Shown here piece after piece: positions 8,207 through 15,235 of a DNA stretch of 41,059 bases (positions are counted from its first letter, which is position 1; each line of letters begins with the position of its first letter). Below the pieces are notes generated by a model, which saw only the letters and a list, made by a program, of their open reading frames with translations, was not told the DNA's origin and ran no database searches. A program made the translations under genes and the position numbers. Source of the stretch: an uncultured Collinsella sp. (GTDB taxonomy: Bacteria; Actinomycetota; Coriobacteriia; Coriobacteriales; Coriobacteriaceae); contig CAUAEH010000014.1 of the NCBI GenBank assembly GCA_958427975.1, positions 1 through 41,059 of the forward strand. The letters are read 5' to 3'.

Positions 8207-8962
8207 CTATTTGCTAGCTTTTGACGAGCCCCCGCTCGCCTTTTGATATTCGTCCTTAAAGGCCTTGAACATACCGCGCGTCTTGCCGAGCTGCTTGCCC
8301 AGTGCGCGGCTGCCCTTGTCCACGGCGACCGATCCCTTGTCATCGAGCACCTTGGCGCCCTTCTTGACCTTATCGCCCACCACGACACTGGCCTCGGCAG
8401 CCTTGGCGGCCGCGCCGCCCGAATACCCGAGCGACTTGACCTCGTCCGAGACAATCATCGCGCCGTTCTCGTAGCCGCGCAGCATCGTCGGCGGCACCTG
8501 CGTGTCGCCCACCAACATGCTCGATGCGGCGCTGGCGGTCACATAGAACGTCTGTACAATGCCCGAACGCGGCTTGAATTCAACGTCCGAGCAGTAGCCC
8601 ACGACATCGCCCGATTCCGTGCGCACGTCCATGCCAACCCAGATGATGCAATCGTCCAGGTTGATATCGAGGCGCTTGGCCGCGGCGGCATCGTAGGTGC
8701 CCTTGACGTCGTCGACCGCGACAGCGCCCTCATAGACGCCGATGGCATCGAGCGCCACAAACCGGTCGGGGCGCTCGATCATACCCGCGATATCGGACTG
8801 GCGAACCATAAAGCCCACCACGCGCGTACCGCCCGGGGTAAAGACGGGAAAGTGAATCTTGCCGAGCTTTTTAGGGCTGCGCGGCGTGCCGTCCTTTTTG
8901 GTGCGCTTGTCTTCGGCAGGCTTACGATAAACCTTGACGCCGACAAAATCCCCTGCGCGCAT
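8207..8962 (-). CDS. PRC-barrel domain protein
   Basis: 251 residues, cytoplasmic, no signal peptide. It has two PRC-barrel-like halves, the first containing KLGKIHFPVFTPGGTRVVGF and the second CIIWVGMDVRTESGDVVGYC. A Lys/Ala/Gly-rich tail follows (from about 185) and ends in GGSSKASK. PRC-barrels are small beta domains found in ribosome-maturation factor RimM, photosynthetic reaction centres and stand-alone stress proteins; no catalytic residue is known for them. Its start codon overlaps the stop of the YtxH-like gene by one base (TAATG), so the two are translationally coupled. The related barrel in the MgtE-like protein nearby is notable. The exact role is unknown. Confidence 0.75.
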   Translation of the reverse strand: MRAGDFVGVKVYRKPAEDKRTKKDGTPRSPKKLGKIHFPVFTPGGTRVVGFMVRQSDIAGMIERPDRFVALDAIGVYEGAVAVDDVKGTYDAAAAKRLDINLDDCIIWVGMDVRTESGDVVGYCSDVEFKPRSGIVQTFYVTASAASSMLVGDTQVPPTMLRGYENGAMIVSDEVKSLGYSGGAAAKAAEASVVVGDKVKKGAKVLDDKGSVAVDKGSRALGKQLGKTRGMFKAFKDEYQKASGGSSKASK

Positions 8963-9351
8963 TATGCCTCGGTCGAGGACTCCGTGGCCTCGGTGCCGGC
9001 CTCGGTGACGTTCTCGACCACGACGTCGGCAGCGGGCGTCACGTTGCCGCCCGAGATGGCGTCGTTGAGCTGCTCGCGAAGCTGGTCCATGCGCTCGCGG
9101 GCCAGGTCGACCTTGGCGCGCAGGTCATCGGTCTTGGCGTCGACCATCGGACCAAAGTCGTTGACCGCGGCACGAGCCTCCTCGGCACTGTGCTCGTAGG
9201 TGTCACGCATGTTGTCCCAGGCGTCGTTGGCGATATCGGCGGCCATGGCGCGGGTCTCGGCACCCGAGCGCGGGGCCAGAGCAACGCCGATGATAGCGCC
9301 GGCGGCAGCACCAAAGAGCGCACCGGAGACAAAGCTGAAAGTCTTTCCCAT
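8962..9351 (-). CDS. YtxH-like small membrane protein
   Basis: About 129 residues. A Gly/Ala-rich N-terminal membrane helix (FVSGALFGAAAGAIIGVALA) is followed by APRSG, the signature of YtxH-domain proteins. Then comes an amphipathic coiled-coil region (residues 30-100) and an acidic Val/Thr/Glu tail. YtxH proteins are general-stress membrane proteins without known enzymatic activity. Start: ATG at 9351, with GAGG 7 bp upstream; an ATG at 9357 is only 4 bp from AGGAG and adds two residues. It is first in a two-gene unit with the PRC-barrel gene. Confidence 0.75.
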   Translation of the reverse strand: MGKTFSFVSGALFGAAAGAIIGVALAPRSGAETRAMAADIANDAWDNMRDTYEHSAEEARAAVNDFGPMVDAKTDDLRAKVDLARERMDQLREQLNDAISGGNVTPAADVVVENVTEAGTEATESSTEA

Positions 9352-9487
9352 GATCATTCCTCTCCTGCGGGCACCTCGATGCCCACCGTTTGAATGCTGT
9401 CCATTATACCCGCAGCGCAACACTTGCCGTCGCGCTCATCTGCGTACGGTAAAAGCGCAGGTACATGATGGTGACAAGCGAGTGAGT

Positions 9488-10321
9488 CTACTCCTGCGGC
9501 ATAGCCGGCATGGCGACCGTGGCGGCCGGGTTCTCGCCGGCGCCATCGACGAGCGGCAGGTTGCCCTCGTGCGCCGGGCCGGACGGAGCCGTTGCCGCAC
9601 CGCCAAAGACGGCCGCGGAGGCCTCGTGGTTCTCGACGGTCGCACCCTCGGTATCGATTGGCATCTGCGGCTCGTCGTCAAAGCTCGGGACGCCTTGGGG
9701 CTCCGCAGGCTCGGGCTCAGCAGGCGCCTCGGCAACAGGTTCAGTGTCGGCATCGGCAGGAGCGTCGCCCTCGGGCGCATCCTCGGCCACGTCCTCGCCG
9801 TTCGCAGCGGCAACGGCCTCGTGCGGGTCCTTGCCCTCGGCCTCGGCACGCATGCCCAGCACCAGGTTGCGCAGGCCCGCGACCGTGCCTTCCACGTCGG
9901 GGGCCGGCTGGTCGGCATGCAGGTACGCCCAGTCCATCATAAAGGTCGCCGACGACAGCGCGCCGATGGCCAACGCATCGTCGGGACACGAAAGCTCGAC
10001 CTCAAAGACACGCTCGTCATGCTCGCTCACGCGGGTGCGACCGCACGAGATGCTGCCGGCAAGACCGGTCTCGTTCATGAGCTCGACCGTCACGTGCTCC
10101 AGCAGGTGGCAAAGCTCGGTCTGGCCCATGCAGTCCTGGAACTCGCGGCCCGAATCGCCCAGGCACAGATGCTTGGCAATCGCGGGCACCAGGTAGTACA
10201 CGCGCGCCGTGGCCTCGATATCCTCCGAGGTCATGAGCGGCATGCCGGGGTTCACCAGCACGTGCGCGCAAATCTTGTCCTCGCTGACGGTGACCTTAAG
10301 GATGTTGAACAGGCCTGCCAT
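9488..10321 (-). CDS. Conserved hypothetical protein with acidic disordered tail
   Basis: 277 residues. Residues 1-160 are folded and carry CLGDSGREFQDCMGQTELCH and LLEHVTVELMNETGLAGS. The latter recalls the HxxEHxxxELQ block of the N-terminal domain of cyanophycin synthetase, although the synthetase ATP-grasp and ligase domains are absent. From about 160 to 277 the chain is Ala/Pro/Glu-rich low-complexity sequence and probably disordered. The ATG at 10321 follows GGGGAGAG and lies 24 bp after the CNNM-like gene, so the two are probably co-transcribed. The cyanophycin-synthetase resemblance is a weak motif match and the function is unknown. Confidence 0.65.
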   Translation of the reverse strand: MAGLFNILKVTVSEDKICAHVLVNPGMPLMTSEDIEATARVYYLVPAIAKHLCLGDSGREFQDCMGQTELCHLLEHVTVELMNETGLAGSISCGRTRVSEHDERVFEVELSCPDDALAIGALSSATFMMDWAYLHADQPAPDVEGTVAGLRNLVLGMRAEAEGKDPHEAVAAANGEDVAEDAPEGDAPADADTEPVAEAPAEPEPAEPQGVPSFDDEPQMPIDTEGATVENHEASAAVFGGAATAPSGPAHEGNLPLVDGAGENPAATVAMPAMPQE

Positions 10322-10345
10322 AACTCTCCCCTACTCTTCCTTGCC

Positions 10346-11719
10346 CTACTCGTCGCCATCGTGCGGATCCGCAGAGCCCGCACCCGACGCCGCCGGCTTC
10401 TCCGCCGAGGACTCGGAATCCTTCTTATCGGTTTCGGCCGGAGCGATCACGCGAATGAGCGAGATGCGCTGGCCACGCATCGACTGTACCTTGAACTTGT
10501 ACCCCGCGACCTCAAACACCTCTCCGATGTCGGGCACCGAGTCGCAAAGCTCCAAAATCCAGCCGGCGATGGTCTCATAATCATCGCTTTCCTCGAGCGG
10601 CCAACCAAGCTCAATCGCGTCATCGCACGAAAAACGCCCATCGACAAGCCACTCACGGCGCGAAAGGCGCGTGAGGTACTTGTTGTCGGGGTCGAACTCG
10701 TCCTCGATCTCGCCGACAATCTCCTCGACGATATCTTCGATGGTGATGATGCCGGCCGTGCCGCCGTACTCGTCCACGACGACCACGATCTGGTCGTGCG
10801 AGGTCTGCATCTCGGACAGCAGCGGCAGGATGTCCTTGGTATCGGGCACAAAGGTGGCATCGCGCAGATAATCGGCGATGGGCTGGTCACCCTTGCCGTC
10901 GAGCGCGGGCTGGATCAGGTCCTTGATGTGCGCGATGCCGGCGACGTTGTCGGGATCCTCGTGATAGACGGGGATGCGGCTGAAGCCGGTCTGGCGCATG
11001 GTGGACAGCACGTCGGCGACCGTCTCGTCGTCCTCGCACATGGTGGTGTCCACGCGCGGCACCATGACCTCGCGAGCCACGGTGTCGCCCAGGTCGAAGA
11101 TCTCGTGGATCATGCGCTTTTCCTCGTCGAGCAGGTCGTCCTGCTCCGAGACCATGTACTTGATCTCTTCCTCCGAGACGTTCTGGCGATCGTCGGCGCT
11201 CTTGATGCGCAGGATGCGAGCCAGACCATCGGAGCAAGCGCCGGTCAGCCACACGAGCGGACGGGCGATCTTTTGGAAAAACGACAGTGGGCCCACGACC
11301 TGCTTGGATACGCCCTCGGCGTTGGCCAGGCCAATACGCTTGGGAACCAGCTCGCCGATCACGATGGACACAAAGGCGACGGCGACGGTGATGATGACCG
11401 GCGCCAGACCGCGCGCAATGGCGGAAAGCGGCGCGATGCCAAAGCTCATGAGCCACGTGGCAAGCGGGTCGGACAGGCTCGTCGAGGCGACGGCGGACGA
11501 GGCGAAGCCCACGAGCGTGATGGCGACCTGGATGGTGGCCAACAGCTGATCGGAGTCGGCGGCGAGCTGGACGGCACGCTCGGCACGCTTATCGCCCTCC
11601 TCGGCATCGTGCTCCAACACGGCGCGTTTAGCCGTGGTGAGAGCCATCTCGGACATGGAGAAGTAGCCGTTGATAAGCGTCAGGACGAGCGTGGTAATAA
11701 GGGAGATGGTTATGTCCAT
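10346..11719 (-). CDS. CNNM/CorC-family (hemolysin C-like) membrane protein
   Basis: 457 residues. A DUF21/CNNM membrane domain (about 1-190, with SMSEMALTTAKRAVLEH and IGELVPKRIGLANAEGV) is followed by a CBS pair (about 205-330, VMVPRVDTTMCEDDETVADV, EYGGTAGIITIEDIVEEIVG) and a CorC_HlyC domain (about 345-430). CNNM/CorC proteins export Mg2+ (Na+-coupled in characterised cases); the old hemolysin label does not describe the function. The acidic tail is not conserved. ATG at 11719; the nearest strong purine tract (GGAGG) is 15 bp upstream, so initiation may be modest. With the NRAMP-related and MgtE-like genes it makes three Mg-associated proteins within 8 kb. Confidence 0.85.
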   Translation of the reverse strand: MDITISLITTLVLTLINGYFSMSEMALTTAKRAVLEHDAEEGDKRAERAVQLAADSDQLLATIQVAITLVGFASSAVASTSLSDPLATWLMSFGIAPLSAIARGLAPVIITVAVAFVSIVIGELVPKRIGLANAEGVSKQVVGPLSFFQKIARPLVWLTGACSDGLARILRIKSADDRQNVSEEEIKYMVSEQDDLLDEEKRMIHEIFDLGDTVAREVMVPRVDTTMCEDDETVADVLSTMRQTGFSRIPVYHEDPDNVAGIAHIKDLIQPALDGKGDQPIADYLRDATFVPDTKDILPLLSEMQTSHDQIVVVVDEYGGTAGIITIEDIVEEIVGEIEDEFDPDNKYLTRLSRREWLVDGRFSCDDAIELGWPLEESDDYETIAGWILELCDSVPDIGEVFEVAGYKFKVQSMRGQRISLIRVIAPAETDKKDSESSAEKPAASGAGSADPHDGDE

Positions 11720-11826
11720 CGGGAGTTTCTCGAACCTCCAAGATTCGGGACGTTAGGGTAAAACGTTGATGGCGGATACGGCAATTGCGCCGGTCGCCCG
11801 CGCGAGCGGGGCCGTGGGCGCGGTCG

Positions 11827-12510
11827 CTAGATTACGAAGAGGATCACCGCCATGAACTGGAAGATGCTGCCAGCGAGCACCCACAAGTGGAAAACACTGT
11901 GCAGATAACGCACGTTTTTGGCGATATAGAACGGCACGCCCACGGTATAGCACACGCCGCCGACGGCGAGCAGGGCAAGCGCGACGGGGTTGAGCAGCGC
12001 CACAAGTTCGGGCAGCTTAAAGACGACGAGCCAGCCCATCAGCAGGTAGACCAGGCCGCTTATCCAGTGCGGTTGACGCTCGCGCATAAAGCACTCGAGG
12101 GCGATGCCGATAATGGCGATGGCCCATACGGCAAAGAACAGCGCAGGGCCGCCGTCGTTTGCAAGCGTGATGAGGCAAAACGGCGTATAACTGCCGGCTA
12201 TGAGCAGGTAGATGCAGCTGTGGTCGATGATGCGGAACACGCGCTTGGCGCCCGCGGGCTGAATCGCATGGTAGAGCGTGGAGGCTAGGTATTCGAGGAT
12301 AATACTGACGCCATAGACAATTGCCGCGGCCATGTGGGCTGGGCCTCCGCCGCGCAGGGCGGCGAATACGATCAGAAGCACCAGGCCCGCGATACCCAGC
12401 AGGCAGCCGACACCATGGGTGACGGAGTTCATGATCTCCTCGCCCACCGTGTAGTGTGGAACGGCCGCGGTCTTGGGTCGCGGCTTAGAACTGTCGCTCG
12501 AATCGGACAT
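11827..12510 (-). CDS. Hemolysin III / PAQR family membrane protein
   Basis: About 227 residues, seven membrane helices. Family metal-site motifs are present: the ASTLYH block at the end of helix 2, IDHSCIYLLIAGSYTPF, and the C-terminal HSVFHLWVLAGS. These Ser/Asp/His residues bind zinc in the PAQR (adiponectin-receptor-like) superfamily. Bacterial members (YqfA, HlyIII) act in membrane lipid homeostasis; the hydrolase substrate is not established. Start: ATG at 12510 with GGAGG 11 bp upstream. An in-frame ATG at 12528 directly abuts that GGAGG and is less likely. Confidence 0.85.
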   Translation of the reverse strand: MSDSSDSSKPRPKTAAVPHYTVGEEIMNSVTHGVGCLLGIAGLVLLIVFAALRGGGPAHMAAAIVYGVSIILEYLASTLYHAIQPAGAKRVFRIIDHSCIYLLIAGSYTPFCLITLANDGGPALFFAVWAIAIIGIALECFMRERQPHWISGLVYLLMGWLVVFKLPELVALLNPVALALLAVGGVCYTVGVPFYIAKNVRYLHSVFHLWVLAGSIFQFMAVILFVI

Positions 12511-12617
12511 GCCGGTTACATCCTCCAACGTAAAGAGTTCTCAACACTATATCAAAGCGTCTGGGTACGTGCGAAATTTGTACCATACGTGACCCTTTGT
12601 TTACCCATTCTTTGCTT

Positions 12618-12676
12618 GTTGACGCATCAACGGCGAACGTCCATAATGCGCTTGCATTAAATGTTGATGTATTAAC
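12618..12676 (+). promoter_or_regulatory. Promoter with two copies of a 14-bp palindromic operator
   Basis: A -35 TTGACG (12619-12624) and a -10 CATAAT (12642-12647) are separated by exactly 17 bp. GTTGACGCATCAAC (12618-12631) is a perfect palindrome apart from its centre and lies on the -35 box. A second copy, GTTGATGTATTAAC (12663-12676), lies just after the expected transcription start. The centres are 45 bp apart. The shape resembles MarR-family operators. No regulator gene is adjacent. Confidence 0.65.
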
Positions 12677-12696
12677 ATCTTATAGGAGAATACTGC

Positions 12697-13662
12697 ATGG
12701 CTCAAAACGCACGTTCCCATCGAAAGCTCAAGATAGCCGGCATCGTTGCACTGGCGGTTGTCGTTGCGCTGCTCGGATTTGCCGGCAATTTTTTGTTTGA
12801 CTTTGCCCTGAACCCCCAAGCGCCGTACACCATGAAGATGATGCAGGATAGCAAGAACGACAAAAAAGGTGAACAGCCGGATGCCGAGGACACCGAGGCG
12901 CGGGCGTGGTTTAAGGAGAACCGCAAGAGCAGCAGCCTCACCGCAGACGACGGAACCGAACTTGCCGCCTGGTATTTTGCTGCGTCGGAGAGCACGCACG
13001 ACTACGCCGTCTGCCTGCATGGATATACCAACGAGCCCATCGGTATGGCCCGATACGTCAAGCGATTCCACGACCGCGGCATGAACGTACTCGCACCCGC
13101 CGCCCGTGCCCACGAGCGCTCCGGCGGCGACTATATCGGCATGGGCTGGCCCGAGCGCCTCGACATCGTCGCATGGATCGAGCGAATCGTTCAGGCTGAC
13201 CCCGAGGCGCGCATCCTGGTCTTTGGCGAGTCGATGGGCGCGGCAACCGCCATGAACGTCGCGGGGGAATCTCTGCCCGCAAACGTGAAATGCATTATCG
13301 AGGACTGCGGTTATACGAGTGTTTGGGACGAGTTTTCTCTGCAGCTCAAGGACGTGTTCGGCCTGCCCAGCTTTCCCTTGCTCGATGTAGCGAACTTGGT
13401 GTGCAACGTGCGCGCGGGCTACGACTTTCATGAGGCGAGCAGTGTGGAGCAACTCAAACACGCGACGGTTCCCATGCTGTTTATCCACGGCGACCAGGAC
13501 ACCTTTGTGCCGTACGACATGCTCGAGCAAAACTACGACGCGTGCGCCAGCAAGGTCAAGCAAAAGCTCACCATCCATGGCGCCACCCACGCCAAGAGTG
13601 CGCAAGTTGACCCCGAGCTCTACTGGAACACGGTCAACGACTTCCTCGACGAGTATTTTTAG
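12697..13662 (+). CDS. Membrane-anchored alpha/beta hydrolase
   Basis: 321 residues. An N-terminal signal anchor (about 12-35, AGIVALAVVVALLGFAGNFL) places the enzyme on the outer face of the membrane. The fold shows an oxyanion strand CLHGYTNEPIGM, the nucleophile elbow GESMGAA (Ser in G-x-S-x-G), an acid region HGDQDTFVP and a catalytic His in GATHAKS, so the triad looks intact. It resembles Bacillus YqkD-type serine hydrolases of unknown substrate. ATG at 12697 is preceded by TAGGAGA. A monocistronic gene, likely controlled by the twin operator upstream and ended by the hairpin at 13832-13866. Esterase or amidase activity is inferred from fold only. Confidence 0.85.
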   Translation: MAQNARSHRKLKIAGIVALAVVVALLGFAGNFLFDFALNPQAPYTMKMMQDSKNDKKGEQPDAEDTEARAWFKENRKSSSLTADDGTELAAWYFAASESTHDYAVCLHGYTNEPIGMARYVKRFHDRGMNVLAPAARAHERSGGDYIGMGWPERLDIVAWIERIVQADPEARILVFGESMGAATAMNVAGESLPANVKCIIEDCGYTSVWDEFSLQLKDVFGLPSFPLLDVANLVCNVRAGYDFHEASSVEQLKHATVPMLFIHGDQDTFVPYDMLEQNYDACASKVKQKLTIHGATHAKSAQVDPELYWNTVNDFLDEYF

Positions 13663-13700
13663 GTAAACAGCAACGTCTGGGGCTTTATCTGACCCCCTAT

Positions 13701-13831
13701 TTTCGGAAGCATGCGGCAAAATCTGGAACTGCCGACCAGACCGCAGTTTTACCAACAATTTATCAGGGGTTTTATTGCCAAAAATTGTCGTGTGCTCGGC
13801 AGTCTCAGAATTTGCCGCATACTTCCGGAAA
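13701..13831. repeat. MITE-like element B with about 35-bp inverted repeats
   Basis: The left arm (13701-13735) and right arm (13796-13831) are inverted copies, matching at about 31 of 35 positions with one 1-bp gap; the core is ATGCGGCAAA. The interior contains a second nested inverted repeat (CAACAATTT and AAAATTGTCG), so the whole element could fold into one long hairpin. It lies between the hydrolase stop and the terminator. Confidence 0.6.
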
Positions 13832-13866
13832 GCCGCCCGTGGGCACTGTGCTCACGGGCGGCTTTT
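13832..13866. terminator. Bidirectional terminator between convergent genes
   Basis: GCCGCCCGTG (13832-13841) pairs perfectly with CACGGGCGGC (13853-13862). TTTT follows on the plus strand; on the minus strand the stem is followed only by a short TTTCC. It lies between the convergent hydrolase and DUF362 genes and can serve both. Confidence 0.8.
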
Positions 13867-13913
13867 GCTAACGTTGCGCTACAAAAGCGCTTGATATGTC
13901 CAATAGACAGGCG

Positions 13914-15119
13914 CTACTTGACCTCGATGAGCTCGTACTCGCTCGTGCCCAGGCCGATTTTTTCGGCGTGCGCGATGCACGCGCGCCAGTCGGTGTCGGG
14001 ATGCGTGATGCAGAAGGGGTCGCGCGCCTGCTCGCCCTCCAGATGCTCGTGATTGTGCTCCATCTTGGCCGCGCTATCGGTGAGCTCGGTGTTGGGCAGC
14101 GGCTCGGATGCCATGACGGCATCGGCGCAGGCCTGGTCGATGGCGACCGGGTCGAAGCTCGCGAACATGCCGATGTCGTTGACGATAGGCGTGTCGTTTT
14201 CGGGATGGCAATCGCAGTTGGGGCTGATATCCATGGCAAGCGAGATATGGAAGTTCGGGCGGCCGTCGACGACGGCCTTGGTGTACTCGGCGATCTTGCA
14301 GTTGAGCACGTCGGCCGCGGCGTCATAGCCGGGCTTGATGCAGTCCTGGTTGCACACACCGATGCAGCGGCCGCAGCCCACGCAGCGATCGTGGTCGATA
14401 GCGGCGACGTGAACCGTGCGGGTGTTGCCGTTGGCAAGCTCGCGCTCGCGGGTGTCGTCGAACGAGATAGCGTTGTGCGCGCAGATCTTTTCGCAGGCAC
14501 GGCAGCCAATGCAGTGCTCGGTCGCGACGTTCGGCTTGCCGGCGGCGTGCTGCTCCATCTTGCCGGCGCGGCTGCCGCCGCCCATGCCCAGGTTCTTCAT
14601 GGCGCCGCCAAAGCCGGCCTGCTCATGACCCTTAAAGTGGGTGAGGCTGATCACAATGTCGGCATCCATGAGTGCCTGGCCGATCTTGGCCTCGTGCACG
14701 TACTCGCCGCCCTCGACAGGAACAAGCGCCTCGTCGGTACCCTTGAGACCGTCGGCGATGATGATCTGGCAACCCGTGGCATACGGGGTAAAGCCGTTCT
14801 GATAAGCGGTATCGATGTGCTCGAGCGCGTTTTTGCGGCTACCGACGTAGAGCGTATTGCAGTCGGTGAGGAAGGGCTTGCCGCCCAGCTCCTTCACGAC
14901 ATCCGCGACGGCGCGAGCGTAGTTGGGGCGCAAAAAGCTCAGATTGCCCAGCTCGCCAAAGTGAATCTTAATGGCGACGAACTTGTTCTCAAAGTCGATC
15001 TGCTCGATACCGGCGCGACGGATGAGGCGCTTGAGCTTGTCGAGCTGGCTCTCGCGAGCATGCGTGCGCAGGTTGGTGAAGTACACCTTAGCGGGTGCTG
15101 CGGGTGCAGTTGCGGTCAT
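13914..15119 (-). CDS. DUF362 iron-sulfur protein
   Basis: 401 residues, cytoplasmic. An N-terminal DUF362 domain (about 8-185 and 280-350; KIHFGELGNLSFLRP, SLTHFKGHEQAGFGGAMKN) surrounds a bacterial ferredoxin-type insert with two 4Fe-4S motifs, CIGCRACEKICA and CVGCGRCIGVCN, near residues 205-265. Such proteins are widespread in anaerobes and are assumed to carry electrons or act in metallo-enzyme pathways; no reaction is established. ATG at 15119 follows AGGGGA. Single gene, convergent with the hydrolase gene and separated by the terminator at 13832-13866. Confidence 0.85.
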   Translation of the reverse strand: MTATAPAAPAKVYFTNLRTHARESQLDKLKRLIRRAGIEQIDFENKFVAIKIHFGELGNLSFLRPNYARAVADVVKELGGKPFLTDCNTLYVGSRKNALEHIDTAYQNGFTPYATGCQIIIADGLKGTDEALVPVEGGEYVHEAKIGQALMDADIVISLTHFKGHEQAGFGGAMKNLGMGGGSRAGKMEQHAAGKPNVATEHCIGCRACEKICAHNAISFDDTRERELANGNTRTVHVAAIDHDRCVGCGRCIGVCNQDCIKPGYDAAADVLNCKIAEYTKAVVDGRPNFHISLAMDISPNCDCHPENDTPIVNDIGMFASFDPVAIDQACADAVMASEPLPNTELTDSAAKMEHNHEHLEGEQARDPFCITHPDTDWRACIAHAEKIGLGTSEYELIEVK

Positions 15120-15202
15120 AGATCTATCCCCTCGGTCTATATGGCGTTACAGACATAAGAGGATGGTACCCGCTGAAGTAGGGTCAAAGTCAAGCGCGAA
15201 AC

Positions 15203-15235
15203 CCAGTCGTTGGGGACGTTCTTAAATGACTACTC
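15203..15235. repeat. 33-bp GGGGACGTTC-family repeat overlapping a stop codon
   Basis: CCAGTCGTT, GGGGACGTTCTTAA and ATGACTACTC in order. The minus-strand reading provides the TAG stop (15230-15232) of the permease gene in the context GAG-TAG-TCATT, exactly as at 6701-6733, but with the inner block reversed. Confidence 0.7.

Noticed and set aside
10346..11719. Hemolysin
   Set aside because: The hemolysin C label is historical; the DUF21-CBS-CorC architecture belongs to CNNM/CorC ion-transport proteins.
9200..11761. Long plus-strand open frame (853 codons)
   Set aside because: Antisense shadow of the CNNM-like and neighbouring genes, with low-complexity translation typical of high-GC DNA.
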